A stretch of 64,000 bases of DNA from Roseovarius atlanticus. GTDB taxonomy: Bacteria > Pseudomonadota > Alphaproteobacteria > Rhodobacterales > Rhodobacteraceae. Position numbers and translations under genes: made by a program. Location of the stretch: the NCBI RefSeq assembly GCF_001441615.1, contig NZ_LAXJ01000026.1:1-64000 (forward strand). The letters are read 5' to 3'. The notes beneath the pieces were generated by a model, which saw only the letters and a list, made by a program, of their open reading frames with translations, ran no database searches and was not told the DNA's origin. Shown here in pieces: positions 25,392 to 34,760 of this stretch (position 1 is the stretch's first letter; each line of letters starts with the position of its first letter).

Positions 25392-27083
25392 ATGAGCAAC
25401 TCGATGACAGGCGCGCAGGCCATGGTGAGAAGCCTCGAGGCCCATGGCGTGCGGCATATCTTTGGCCTGTGCGGTGACACGACGCTGCCGTTCTATGACG
25501 CGATGCTGCAACTGGATCACCCGATCAGCCATGTTCTGACCCGCGACGAACGCAGCGCGACCTACATGGCCGACGCCTATTCCCGCGTCACCGGCCGGGT
25601 GGGCGTCTGCGAGGGTCCGTCGGGCGGCGGCGCCACCTATATCCTGCCGGGCCTGATCGAGGCGAGCGAAAGTTCCTATGCCGTGCTGGGGATAACCACC
25701 GACGTGTCGGTCGCCAGCTATGGCCGCTATCCGCTGACCGAGGTGGACCAGGAGGCGCTGATGCGTCCCCTGACCAAGTGGAACACCGTGATCAAACGCG
25801 CCGATCATATCCCTCGCATGGTGCGGCAGGCGTTCCGCGCGATGACCACGGGGCGGTCCGGCGCGGCGCATCTAGGGCTGCCCTATGACATTCAGTATGA
25901 CGACGTCCCCGCCGACGATGTCTGGGCCGATCCGCAGCTGGCCAGCTATCCGGCCTATCGCACCGGCCCGGAACAAGGCGCGGTCGAGGCGGCGCTGGAT
26001 GCGATCCTGTCGGCGAAATCGCCGCTGATCGTCTGCGGCGGCGGCGTGGTGATCTCTGGTGGCATGGAAGAGCTGGACCGGCTTGCCACGCGGCTCGACA
26101 TCACCGTGGCCACCTCGATTTCCGGTCAGGGCAGCCTGGCCGAGACGCATCCCAACTGCCTGGGCGTGGTGGGCAGCAACGGCGGCACGGACGAGACCTG
26201 GGAGGCGATGGCGAATGCCGATCTGGTCGTTTTCATGGGCTGCCGGGCCGGATCGACCACCACGTCGCGGTGGGAAGCGCCCAAGCCCGGCACGCGCGTC
26301 GTGCATTGCGATGTCGATCCGATGGTGATCGGGGCCGTGCTTCCGACCGAGGTGGGCGTGGTGGGCGACCTGCGCATGACCCTTGCCGCGATGAACGCCG
26401 AGCTGGACCGCCGCGGCCAGGGCGCCGACACCTTCGGCGGGGCCGCGGCCATCGCCGACATCCACAAGCGCAAGTTCGACAAGTTCCGCGCGCTGGCCCA
26501 GTCCGACGCGACGCCGATCAAGCCCGAACGCGTTATCGCGACCCTGCAAGCCGTGCTGCCCGAGGATGCGACCGTGGTGTCGGACCCTGGCACATCCTGC
26601 CCCTATTTCTCGTCCTATTACCAGCTGCCCAAACCCGGCCGGCATTTCATAACCAACCGGGCGCATGGCGCTCTGGGCTATGCCCTGTCGGCCTCGCTGG
26701 GCGCATGGTTCGGTCGGCCCACGTCCAAGGTCGTTGGTCTGATGGGCGACGGGTCGTTCGGGTTTACCTGCGGCGAGCTGGAAACCGTGACGCGCTGCCG
26801 GGCGCCGATCACCTATATCGTGTTCTCCAACGCCAATTTCGGCTGGATCAAGGCCAGCCAGCATGACGATTGCGGGGCGCGGTACTATAACGTGGATTTC
26901 AACCGGGTCGACCAAGCCGCCGTGGCCGCCGCATACGGCGTCAAGTCGTGGCGGGTCGAGGACCCGGCCAAACTGGAAGGCGTCCTGCGCGAGGCCATCG
27001 CGCATGATGGACCAACGCTGGTCGATATCGTCTGCCAGCCGCTGGAAGAAGCCAAGGCGCCTGTCCGCCGCTGGATGGGCTGA
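25392..27083 (+). CDS. Thiamine-diphosphate-dependent enzyme (acetolactate-synthase-like)
   Basis: The start at 25392 follows GGGAGACAGG and gives 563 residues. The catalytic-type Glu53 lies in RDERSATYMADAYSRVTG. The central domain includes SGAAHLGLPYDIQYDD and the ThDP/Mg site GDGS at about 452-455 is followed by SNANFG. This three-domain fold is shared by acetolactate synthase, glyoxylate carboligase, sulfoacetaldehyde acetyltransferase and several decarboxylases, and I cannot choose among them. It shares an operon with a TctCBA transporter, so the substrate may be an imported carboxylate or its product. Confidence 0.88.
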   Translation: MSNSMTGAQAMVRSLEAHGVRHIFGLCGDTTLPFYDAMLQLDHPISHVLTRDERSATYMADAYSRVTGRVGVCEGPSGGGATYILPGLIEASESSYAVLGITTDVSVASYGRYPLTEVDQEALMRPLTKWNTVIKRADHIPRMVRQAFRAMTTGRSGAAHLGLPYDIQYDDVPADDVWADPQLASYPAYRTGPEQGAVEAALDAILSAKSPLIVCGGGVVISGGMEELDRLATRLDITVATSISGQGSLAETHPNCLGVVGSNGGTDETWEAMANADLVVFMGCRAGSTTTSRWEAPKPGTRVVHCDVDPMVIGAVLPTEVGVVGDLRMTLAAMNAELDRRGQGADTFGGAAAIADIHKRKFDKFRALAQSDATPIKPERVIATLQAVLPEDATVVSDPGTSCPYFSSYYQLPKPGRHFITNRAHGALGYALSASLGAWFGRPTSKVVGLMGDGSFGFTCGELETVTRCRAPITYIVFSNANFGWIKASQHDDCGARYYNVDFNRVDQAAVAAAYGVKSWRVEDPAKLEGVLREAIAHDGPTLVDIVCQPLEEAKAPVRRWMG

Positions 27084-27093
27084 CCTTACGACG

Positions 27094-27113
27094 CCCCCGG
27101 ATCGTGCCGGGGG
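27094..27113 (+). terminator. Stem-loop between ThDP gene and tctC
   Basis: CCCCCGG (27094-27100) pairs with CCGGGGG (27107-27113) around a 6-base loop, 11 bases after the ThDP stop. No T-tract follows. It likely modulates message stability or read-through into the transporter genes. Confidence 0.55.
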
Positions 27114-27144
27114 TCACAACGAAAACCAACAGGGAGAAAAGCAA

Positions 27145-28128
27145 ATGCTCAAATTCACTCGCAGAACGGCCGCCTTGGCGGCGCTGGCCATTGCCATGCC
27201 GCTGGGCGGCGCCATGGCGCAAGACTATCCCAGCAAGGATATCACCCACATCATGCCCTGGAGCGCGGGCGGCGGCACCGACACCGTCATGCGGACCTTC
27301 ATGAACTTCGCCGAAGAGACGCTGGGCGTGGGCATCAACACCCAGAACATCACCGGCGCCCAAAGCGGCATCGGCACGCTGCGCCTGATGAAGGCGCGCC
27401 CGGACGGCTATACCATCGGCTCGCTGACATGGGACAGTGTGATTACCGTGCCCTTTTACGACCTCGTGCCGGGCTATAACACCGACGAGCTGGAATACCT
27501 CGCCTCGGTCACGGTGCACCCCACCGTGCTGGCAGTCAGCGCGGACTCGCCCTACGAGACGCTGGAAGATTTCATTGCCGCCGCCAAGGAAGCGCCCGGC
27601 ACGCTGTCGATCTCGAACGTGGGCAGCGGCGGGGTGTGGCACCTGCCTGCGCTGGACCTTGCCGATGCGACGGGGATCGAGGTGAACCACGTGCCCTACC
27701 CCGACGGATCGGGCCCCCAGCGCGAGGCGCTATTGTCGGGCGAAACCGACGCGGCCTCGCTCAGCGCATCGGCGGTCTACTCGGCGGTGGAATCGGGACA
27801 GGCCCGCGTGCTGGGCGTCATGGGCACCGAGCGCAGCGAATTCCTGCCCGACGTGCCCACCATGACCGAACTTGGCTATGACGTGGTCTGGGGCAGCTTC
27901 CGCCTGATCGCGGCACCCAAGGGGATCGACGCAGCGCAGAAGGATGTCCTTGAAAAAGGCTTTGCCGCGGTGTTCGAAATGCCCGAATTCCAGGCCAAGG
28001 CCGAGGAAACGGCGATGGGGGCGGTCTACATGAACGCCGAGGAAACCACCGCCTATGTCGAAGCGTCGCAACAAAAGGCCTTTGCCCTTATCGACAATCT
28101 GATCGAGCAGGGTATCCTCGAGAAGTAA
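27145..28128 (+). CDS. tctC: Tripartite tricarboxylate transporter substrate-binding protein (TctC/Bug family)
   Basis: ATG 27145 after AGGGAGAAAA gives a 327-residue protein with a signal peptide ending AMA (about 1-26). Mature features match the Bug fold: PSKDITHIMPWSAGGGTDTV, LMKARPDGYTIG, GSGGVWHLPALDLADATG and VNHVPYPDGSGP. It binds a carboxylate in the periplasm and hands it to TctBA. It is followed by a 10-bp stem-loop before tctB. Confidence 0.92.
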   Translation: MLKFTRRTAALAALAIAMPLGGAMAQDYPSKDITHIMPWSAGGGTDTVMRTFMNFAEETLGVGINTQNITGAQSGIGTLRLMKARPDGYTIGSLTWDSVITVPFYDLVPGYNTDELEYLASVTVHPTVLAVSADSPYETLEDFIAAAKEAPGTLSISNVGSGGVWHLPALDLADATGIEVNHVPYPDGSGPQREALLSGETDAASLSASAVYSAVESGQARVLGVMGTERSEFLPDVPTMTELGYDVVWGSFRLIAAPKGIDAAQKDVLEKGFAAVFEMPEFQAKAEETAMGAVYMNAEETTAYVEASQQKAFALIDNLIEQGILEK

Positions 28129-28135
28129 GCCCACG

Positions 28136-28166
28136 GGCGGGGCGCCGGCAAAGGACGCGCCCCGCC
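28136..28166 (+). terminator. Stem-loop between tctC and tctB
   Basis: GGCGGGGCGC (28136-28145) pairs perfectly with GCGCCCCGCC (28157-28166) around an 11-base loop. It lies 7 bases after the tctC stop and 30 bases before tctB. It lacks a T-tract and is probably a differential-expression element favouring the binding protein. Confidence 0.6.
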
Positions 28167-28195
28167 GCCTGCCCCGCGCGAAGGACGCCCCTAGA

Positions 28196-28702
28196 ATGAC
28201 CGGAATTGCCCGCCCGAACGGACAAGCGATCTTTGCGTTGGTGCTGCTGGTGCTGACCTCGGTCTATTCCAGCCAGATCTTCAAGCTGGGCCTGCCCTTC
28301 GAGAACGGTGTCGAACCCGGCGCGTCGTTCCTGCCGATCGTGCTGAGTGCGATCATGTATGTGGGCGCCCTGCGCATTCTGCTGGTCGAGCTGCGGCGGG
28401 GCCGCGCCGAGACTGCCGATGCGCGTCCGCAGTCTGACACCGTGCCCGCCGTGACGGTGCTGGGGCCACTGGTCGTGATCGCGGCCACCGCGCTTTTCGC
28501 CTACGGGCTTGAACGGGTGGGCTATTTTGTGGCCGCCGGGGCCTATACCTTTGTTGTCGCGCTTTACTTCAATTTCGAGGACAGCGGCAGGCCGGTTTAC
28601 GCGCTGGTCCTGTCGGCGATCACGGCGCTGGCGGTCACGCTGTTCGGCTGGGCGTTCTTCGTCTGGCTGTTCGAGCTGACCCTGCCCGGCTGGAACCTCT
28701 AG
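28196..28702 (+). CDS. tctB: Tripartite tricarboxylate transporter small membrane subunit (TctB)
   Basis: This 168-residue membrane protein has four predicted helices: near 11-29, 42-60, 88-107 and 118-155. The layout, including an N-terminal SSQIFKLGLPFENGVEPGAS loop, fits TctB, the small membrane subunit that pairs with TctA. It sits 3 bases before tctA. Low sequence conservation is normal for TctB. Confidence 0.85.
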   Translation: MTGIARPNGQAIFALVLLVLTSVYSSQIFKLGLPFENGVEPGASFLPIVLSAIMYVGALRILLVELRRGRAETADARPQSDTVPAVTVLGPLVVIAATALFAYGLERVGYFVAAGAYTFVVALYFNFEDSGRPVYALVLSAITALAVTLFGWAFFVWLFELTLPGWNL

Positions 28703-28705
28703 ACC

Positions 28706-30211
28706 ATGCTGGAGCTTGCAGGCGGTTTCTCGGCCCTATTCGCACCTTGGCCGTTTCTCTATCTCGTCGGTGGCTTCCTGCTGGGCCTCCTCTTTGGCGC
28801 CATTCCCGGCCTGACGGCGACGCTGGCCATCGCGCTACTGCTGCCGTTCACCTTCGGGATGGAGGTAACGAACGCGCTGATCATGGTCATGGGTATCTAC
28901 ATGGCCGGCATATATGCCGGGTCGATCACCGGCATCACGCTGAACATTCCCGGCGCGCCCTCGGGCGCGATCACCAGCATCGACGGGCACGCGCTTATGA
29001 AAAAGGGGCATGGCGCACAGGCGCTGAGCCTTGATGCCTTCGCATCGTCCGTGGGCGGCATGATCGGGGCGCTGGTGCTGATGATGCTGGCCCAGCCGAT
29101 CAGCCAGCTCGCGCTGCTGTTCCGCACGCCCGAGAAATTCTCGCTGGTGCTGCTGGCGGTCGTTACGGTGACCATCGTGTCGCGCGGATCGCTGTGGCGC
29201 GCGACCATCGCGATGACGCTGGGCCTGATGATCTCGACCGTGGGGATCGACCCGATGGTCCCCAAGGGACGGTTCGATTTCGGCAGCTACCACCTTGTCG
29301 AAGGGATCGGCCTGCTGCCCGCCGTGATCGGCCTCTTTGCCATCTGCGAGCTTCTGGTGCAGGCGGCCACGCCCGCGCGCAACGCCATGGGCGTGGCGGT
29401 GGCCGAACTGCCGCGCCTGCGGCACCGCGATTTCATCCCCGATTTCCGTATCATCCGAGAGATCGGCGCGTTTCTTTACCTGAAAAGCTCGGTCATCGGG
29501 GTGCTGATCGGGATGCTGCCCGGCGGCGGGGCCGCCATGGCATCGTTCATCGCCTATGCCGAGGCCAAGCGCACGGCCAAGCGGCCCGAGGCGTTCGGCG
29601 ACGGTTCGCACGAAGGTCTGGCGGCGTCGGAATCCGCCAATAACGCCATGTGTGGCGGGGCGATCATCCCGCTGCTGACGATGGGCATCCCGGGCGACGC
29701 GGTCACCGCGATCATCTTCGGCGTGCTACTGATCCATGGTCTTGTGCCCGGTCCCGGCCTGCTGGTCGACCACACGGCCACCATCGCGCCGATGTTCGCC
29801 GCGCTCTTCGTCGCGTCGGCCTTTGTCATGGTGTCGGTCGTGGCCTTCGGGCCGTTCTACCTGCGGCTGGCGCGGATCAACCGTGGGATGCTTTACGCCT
29901 TCATCGCGCTGGTTTCGATGGCGGGTGTCTATGCCTCGTCCTTTTCGGGGTTCCAGATGTGGATGGCGCTGGCAATCGGCATCTTCGCCTTCGCGCTACG
30001 CCGTTTCGACTATCCCGTGGTTCCGATGCTGATGGGTGTGATCCTTGGCCCGTACCTCGAAGAGTTCCTGCGCCGCTCGCTGATCGTCTCCAAGGGCGAT
30101 CCGACGATCTTTGTGACCAGCCCCTTCAGCCTGCTGTTCCTTCTTTTGACATTGGTGTTCATCTGGCTTTTGCGGCTCAGGCCGTCGGCCCGGGCGGGCT
30201 CAACCGGATAG
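28706..30211 (+). CDS. tctA: Tripartite tricarboxylate transporter large permease (TctA)
   Basis: This 501-residue protein has about 11-12 helices and the duplicated TctA motifs GAIPGLTATLAIALLLPFTF near residue 32 and GMLPGGGAAMASFIAYAEAK near 270. AGSITGITLNIPGAPSGAIT and GIPGDAVTAIIFGVLLIHG also match. It is the ion-coupled permease of the system and ends the operon. Probable ligand: a carboxylate handled by the upstream ThDP enzyme. Confidence 0.93.
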   Translation: MLELAGGFSALFAPWPFLYLVGGFLLGLLFGAIPGLTATLAIALLLPFTFGMEVTNALIMVMGIYMAGIYAGSITGITLNIPGAPSGAITSIDGHALMKKGHGAQALSLDAFASSVGGMIGALVLMMLAQPISQLALLFRTPEKFSLVLLAVVTVTIVSRGSLWRATIAMTLGLMISTVGIDPMVPKGRFDFGSYHLVEGIGLLPAVIGLFAICELLVQAATPARNAMGVAVAELPRLRHRDFIPDFRIIREIGAFLYLKSSVIGVLIGMLPGGGAAMASFIAYAEAKRTAKRPEAFGDGSHEGLAASESANNAMCGGAIIPLLTMGIPGDAVTAIIFGVLLIHGLVPGPGLLVDHTATIAPMFAALFVASAFVMVSVVAFGPFYLRLARINRGMLYAFIALVSMAGVYASSFSGFQMWMALAIGIFAFALRRFDYPVVPMLMGVILGPYLEEFLRRSLIVSKGDPTIFVTSPFSLLFLLLTLVFIWLLRLRPSARAGSTG

Positions 30212-30286
30212 AGTCGCCTTATTTTGTCTGGATAACCAACGCGGTCAATCCAAGCCCTTGGAAACCACAAGCCGGATCACCCCCAC

Positions 30287-32320
30287 CTAAGCCACTGAAC
30301 AAAGGCGCAACGCGTCGTAAACCGCCGCGTGAATGTTTCGCGACGCCTGCGCATCGCCGATCCGATGCAGTTCGAACCCTTGGCCCTTTCTGGGTTGCGC
30401 GCGAAGCTCCTTCAAAGCGTGAAGATCCGTGACGCCGCCATTTGCAGACTGGTCACGAAGCTCCTCGAACAGCTCGTTCATCGGGATCGTGCCCATTTCG
30501 ACGATGACTTGGTCGAAAAGCTGAGCCTCGGTGACGTGGGTCAGCTCATTCATCAGCGTCGCCTCCAGTTTGTTGCCCTTGCGAACGACGCCGGTCAGCC
30601 GCAGATTGCCTTCGGGGCGCAGGCCTGTTCTTGCGAATTCCTTGTGCCATCGGGTGGACTCCGGATAAGCAAGATCCTGGCCTATAGTCACGTCGATGGT
30701 CGTCAGGCGCACTTTGGCACCGTCCGCCTGCGCCGCGTGGGCGGCCAGAAGCGCCGGATGCCGGCCCGTATTGTCCCAGATCAGAACATCGCTTGCGGGT
30801 TTGACCTGCCGTCCCACGAGATCCCACGCGGATAAAACGAGATCGCTGCCGGAACCGAAGTCGGTTTGCGGGATACCCCCCGTCGCAAGGATGACCAGAT
30901 CGGGCTCGAGGGCCGCAATACTGTCACTGTCCATGAAGCGGTTGCAGTCAATCGAGACGCCCAGTGCCTCCAGCTCGGCAAGCCGCCAGTCGATGATCCC
31001 GATGAGGTCGCGCCGCCAGTCCGACGCCGCAAGCAGCACCTGCCCGCCAGGCTGCGCGGCGGCCTCGAAGACCTGTACCTCATGCCCGCGCTCGGCGAGC
31101 ACGCGGGCGGCTTCCAGCCCAGCCGGCCCCGCCCCCACGACAACCGCCCTGCGCGAAGTTGCTGCGCGCTCGATCCGATGGCCGATGGTTAACTCCCTCC
31201 CGGTCGACGCATTGTGCAGACATTTCGGGCGATGCTGCGATTGGCAATGACCCGCTCCGACGCAGGGGCGCACGCGGTGCTCTTCGCCGCGCATCAGCTT
31301 GGCCACCATGTGCGGATCGGCGATCTGCGGACGCGTCAGCCCCGCCATGTCGATATGCCCCTCTGAAACGGCAAACCGCGCCGACGCAAGGTCCGACAGC
31401 TTGGCGGCATGAAAGACCGGCAGCGTCACCTCGCGCTTGAACCGACCCACCGCAGCCACCCACGGTGCCGCGGGCGCGCCCATGCCGGGGAACACCTCTT
31501 CGGACAGTGAGCGCGATGTGTCCATGGACCCGAAAAGCGCGTTGAAGAAATCCACCGCGCCCTCGCGCTCGAGTATCTGCGCCGCCGCGATGCAGTCCTC
31601 GGCCGACAACTCCCCGTCGACACCCTCGTCCACGACATAGCGCATCCCGACAACGAAATCGTCGCTGACATTGCGGCGGATCTCCTCGTGCACCATCAGC
31701 GCGAACCGCACCCGGTTTTCCAGCGACCCGCCGAAACGGTCGGTGCGATGGTTGGTCTTGGGCGACAAGAACTGCCCGATGATATGCCCCGAGGCCAGCG
31801 TCTCGATCCCGTCAAGCCCGCCCTCCTCGCAGCGCCGCGCGGCCTGCCCATAGGCTTTGACGACGCGGTCGATGTCGTGCTCATCCATCTCGCGCGGGAT
31901 GCCACGGTGCAGCGTCTCGCGAATGGGCGACGGGCCGATCGCGGGCATCCAGTCCTGCGCATAGGGATCGCCCCGCCGGCCCAGGTGGGTGATCTGGCAC
32001 ATAAGAGCGGCACCCTGCGCGTGCATCCGTTCCGCGAAACGCTGGAAATGCGGGATGATCGCATCGGTCCCGACATTGAGCTGCTGAAAGATATTGGGGC
32101 TGTCCACGTCCACGTTCGACGACCCGCCGAACATCGACAGGCCAATGCCGCCCCGCGCCTTTTCCTCGTGATAGGCTTGGTAGGCCTCCTGCGGCAGGCC
32201 GTCCTTTTCCAGCCCGCAGGCGTGCGACGTGCTCAGGATCCGGTTGCGCAGCACCAGCTTCTTCAGCTCAAGCGGTTGCAGCAGCGGGTCCTTGGCGCGA
32301 ACGGGGCTTTGATCGGTCAT
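30287..32320 (-). CDS. NADH:flavin oxidoreductase with FAD domain (DgcA / N-methylproline demethylase-like)
   Basis: ATG 32320, after GGAGATCTCC, gives 677 residues. Residues about 10-340 form an FMN barrel: NRILSTSHACGL, KARGGIGLSMFGGSSNVD, GLDGIETLASGHIIGQFLSP and TDRFGGSLENRVRF. A short Fe-S region has Cys353, Cys359 and Cys366 (CVGAGHC-x6-CLHN), more compact than in trimethylamine dehydrogenase. The C-terminal half starts AVVVGAGPAGLEAARVLAER and binds FAD/NAD. Relatives demethylate dimethylglycine, N-methylproline or histamine-like amines, or reduce dienoyl-CoA. The gene abuts an amino-acid importer, so demethylation of an imported N-methyl amino acid is plausible. Confidence 0.85.
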   Translation of the reverse strand: MTDQSPVRAKDPLLQPLELKKLVLRNRILSTSHACGLEKDGLPQEAYQAYHEEKARGGIGLSMFGGSSNVDVDSPNIFQQLNVGTDAIIPHFQRFAERMHAQGAALMCQITHLGRRGDPYAQDWMPAIGPSPIRETLHRGIPREMDEHDIDRVVKAYGQAARRCEEGGLDGIETLASGHIIGQFLSPKTNHRTDRFGGSLENRVRFALMVHEEIRRNVSDDFVVGMRYVVDEGVDGELSAEDCIAAAQILEREGAVDFFNALFGSMDTSRSLSEEVFPGMGAPAAPWVAAVGRFKREVTLPVFHAAKLSDLASARFAVSEGHIDMAGLTRPQIADPHMVAKLMRGEEHRVRPCVGAGHCQSQHRPKCLHNASTGRELTIGHRIERAATSRRAVVVGAGPAGLEAARVLAERGHEVQVFEAAAQPGGQVLLAASDWRRDLIGIIDWRLAELEALGVSIDCNRFMDSDSIAALEPDLVILATGGIPQTDFGSGSDLVLSAWDLVGRQVKPASDVLIWDNTGRHPALLAAHAAQADGAKVRLTTIDVTIGQDLAYPESTRWHKEFARTGLRPEGNLRLTGVVRKGNKLEATLMNELTHVTEAQLFDQVIVEMGTIPMNELFEELRDQSANGGVTDLHALKELRAQPRKGQGFELHRIGDAQASRNIHAAVYDALRLCSVA

Positions 32321-32387
32321 GGAGATCTCCGGTTGAACAGGGCCGGTCCGGCCACGGTGTTGTGCAGCGGGCAGCGTCGTGTGCGTG

Positions 32388-33146
32388 TCAAAGAACCTTT
32401 GACAGGAATTCCTGCGTCCGCGGGTCCTGGGGCGCATCGAAAATCTGCGCCGGCGGGCCGCTTTCGACGATCCGCCCGGCATCGGTGAAATAGACCCGGT
32501 CCGAGATTTCCCGCGCGAACCCCATTTCGTGGGTGACCAACATGCAGGTCATCCCGTCCGTCGCCAGGTCCTTGATGGTCATCAGCACCTCCTTGACCGT
32601 CTCGGGGTCAAGCGCGGCTGTCACCTCGTCGAACAACATCACGTCGGGCCGCATACACAGGCTGCGCGCGATGGCGACGCGCTGCTGCTGACCGCCCGAC
32701 AGCTCCGCCGGATAAGCGTCTTCCTTGTCGCGCAGCTTGACCTTTTCCAGCAGCGTGCGGGCGCGCGCCTCGACCTCGCTGCGGTTCTCCTTCAGCACCA
32801 GAAGCGGCGCCATCATCACGTTTTCTAGCACAGTGCGATGCGGAAACAGGTTGTATTGCTGGAACACGATGCCGACCTTGCGCCGCAGCGCCAGCTTGTC
32901 CAGCTTGGCGTCATGCACCTCGATCCCCTCGACCTTGACCGACCCTTTGCTGACAGGGGTCAGCCCGTTGATCGTGCGAATGAGCGTGGACTTGCCCGAC
33001 CCCGACGGGCCGATGATGCAGACCACCTCACCCTTCATCACCTCGATGTCGATGCCCTTGAGCACCTCGAACGTGCCAAAACTCTTGTGTACGTCATGCA
33101 GCGCCACGATGGGCTGCGCCTCGGTCCAATTCTCGTTGCGTGGCAT
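32388..33146 (-). CDS. Polar amino-acid ABC importer ATPase (GlnQ type)
   Basis: The 252-residue ATPase has Walker A GPSGSGKS at 46-53, Q-loop [10 protein letters not shown], signature LSGGQ at 149-153 and Walker B LFDEVT near 171, all characteristic of GlnQ/HisP. It energises the two permeases upstream in the same operon. The intergenic distance to the permease is 17 bases. The next gene is the demethylase-like oxidoreductase, 67 bases away. Confidence 0.94.
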   Translation of the reverse strand: MPRNENWTEAQPIVALHDVHKSFGTFEVLKGIDIEVMKGEVVCIIGPSGSGKSTLIRTINGLTPVSKGSVKVEGIEVHDAKLDKLALRRKVGIVFQQYNLFPHRTVLENVMMAPLLVLKENRSEVEARARTLLEKVKLRDKEDAYPAELSGGQQQRVAIARSLCMRPDVMLFDEVTAALDPETVKEVLMTIKDLATDGMTCMLVTHEMGFAREISDRVYFTDAGRIVESGPPAQIFDAPQDPRTQEFLSKVL

Positions 33147-33163
33147 GGTGGTCGGGTCTCCTG

Positions 33164-33964
33164 TCAGGACGCCGCGGCGAAGCGTTTCTCAAGCCGGCGG
33201 GTGTAAAGCGATATCGGGTAGATGAAGACGAAGAAGATCGTCATCAGGAAAAGGTAGAACGGGATCAGGAACTCGGGGCGCGAGCCGGCCGCCTCCATCG
33301 CCGCCTGGGTGTTGCCCAGCGCCTCATCGACGCCAAGGATCGCGGCCATCGGCGTCATCAGCGTCAAAAGGGCGTACCAGTTCATCCACGGCGGCATCAT
33401 CCGGCGGATACATTGCGGCAGGATGATGTGCCGCAGGGTCTGCCCGCGCGTCATGGCCAAGCTGTCGGCGCTTTCCCATTGGCCGGTGGGGATCGACATC
33501 ACCGCACCGCGCAGGATTTCCGAGATATTGGCCATGACCGGCAGCGCGAAACCGAAGGTCGCCTTGACCCAGTCCGGGATCAGGATGCGTTCGCCCCCCG
33601 GCAGGGTGATCTGGAACGGCACCAGCAGCATGATGGCGAACAGGATCACCAGCCAGGGCGAGTTGCGAAACAGATGCGTCACCAGCTTGGCGGGCACCCG
33701 GATCAGCGCCAGCGGGCTGATCTGCATGAAGCCCAGAATCACGCCCGTCACCGTGGCGAACGCCATGGCCAGGACGCTCATCAGCAGGTTCAGGCCAAAA
33801 CCCTTGAGGATGAAGGGCATCCACGTCACCAGCGAGTCCAGCGCGCTGGGGCGCGCGGCAGCCTCGTCCTGCGCCACGGCGGCCAGGCTGGCGGCAAGGC
33901 ACAGGCACGCGGCCAGCACCGGCGCGCGCCATGTCAGTCGGGATACGGTCCAGCCTTCGGTCAT
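33164..33964 (-). CDS. Polar amino-acid ABC permease (HisMQ type), second copy
   Basis: This protein of 266 residues has a hydrophobic N-terminal segment (about 14-30) that ends in a signal-like AVAQDE, which is unusual for these permeases. Then come the normal helices, [20 protein letters not shown], and the EAA loop [18 protein letters not shown]. The start overlaps the previous gene's stop (tcat at 33961-33964). Together with the first permease it forms the heterodimeric channel. Confidence 0.9.
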   Translation of the reverse strand: MTEGWTVSRLTWRAPVLAACLCLAASLAAVAQDEAAARPSALDSLVTWMPFILKGFGLNLLMSVLAMAFATVTGVILGFMQISPLALIRVPAKLVTHLFRNSPWLVILFAIMLLVPFQITLPGGERILIPDWVKATFGFALPVMANISEILRGAVMSIPTGQWESADSLAMTRGQTLRHIILPQCIRRMMPPWMNWYALLTLMTPMAAILGVDEALGNTQAAMEAAGSRPEFLIPFYLFLMTIFFVFIYPISLYTRRLEKRFAAAS

Positions 33965-34707
33965 TGTCCGTACCCCGGCAGCGCCAGCCGACGCTCAATC
34001 ATCGTCATGACCCGCGCGATGATCGCGACCAGAACGATGTAATAGGCGAAAAGAAGCACCATCATTTCCGGTACGTTCACGCTATCCGACCAGATTCCGC
34101 TCAGCGAATATGTGATCTCGGGCACCGCGATCACATAGGCCAGCGACGATGTCTTGGCCAAAGAGATGATGTTGTTCGTCAGCGCCGGCAGGCAGATGCG
34201 GAACGCCAGCGGCAGCGTCACGTAGACGAAGATCTGAAACCCCGAGAAGCCCAGCGATTCCGCGGCCTCTTTCGTCGAGTCCGGCACCGCCTCGACACCC
34301 GAGCGGAAGATCTCGACATTGTAGCTGCCGCCGAAGATCCCGATGGCGATGACCGCCCAGCCGAAGGAGCCGATCATCGGCTCGTACCAGCCGCCCATGT
34401 CCACCTGTGGCGTGATCGCGCCAAGGCCGAAGTAGAAGAACAACAATTGCACGATGGGCGGCGTGTTGCGGAAGACCTCGATATAGGCCGCAACCAGCCC
34501 TCGCACCAGCTTCAGCCGCGAGGTCTGCGCGCCCGCCCCCACCACGCCGATCACCAGCGACAGCGCGATGATGGCCGCGATCAGCTTGACCGACACGGTC
34601 ATGCCCTCGACCAGACGGCCCCAGTCGTAGGAATCGTAGAACGGTGAAAAGTTGAGTCCCGTCGTCTCGTTGAGACGCTCGAAGAACGGTGCGATCAGGT
34701 CCAGCAC
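33961..34707 (-). CDS. Polar amino-acid ABC permease (HisMQ type), first copy
   Basis: The frame is open from 34839, but that start lies inside the SBP gene. I therefore choose GTG 34707 (VLDLIAPFF), giving about 248 residues after the intercistronic hairpin at 34736-34753. The family markers VFRNTPPIVQLLFFYFGLG and the EAA loop AESLGFSGFQIFVYVTLPLA are present, with four to five helices. It overlaps the next permease by 4 bases. Confidence 0.88.
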   Translation of the reverse strand: MLDLIAPFFERLNETTGLNFSPFYDSYDWGRLVEGMTVSVKLIAAIIALSLVIGVVGAGAQTSRLKLVRGLVAAYIEVFRNTPPIVQLLFFYFGLGAITPQVDMGGWYEPMIGSFGWAVIAIGIFGGSYNVEIFRSGVEAVPDSTKEAAESLGFSGFQIFVYVTLPLAFRICLPALTNNIISLAKTSSLAYVIAVPEITYSLSGIWSDSVNVPEMMVLLFAYYIVLVAIIARVMTMIERRLALPGYGQ

Positions 34708-34735
34708 GAATAATATCCCGTCAGTGGTTCGGATA

Positions 34736-34753
34736 GGGGGGCTTGCGCCCCCC
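34736..34753 (-). terminator. Stem-loop between amino-acid SBP and first permease
   Basis: On the minus strand, GGGGGGC pairs with GCCCCCC around a GCAA tetraloop (plus-strand coordinates 34736-34742 with 34747-34753). It lies just after the SBP stop at 34761 and before the GTG start at 34707. It has no T-tract. A GNRA-type loop on a GC stem is very stable and likely protects the SBP message 3' end. Confidence 0.65.
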
Positions 34754-34760
34754 GCCTCGA

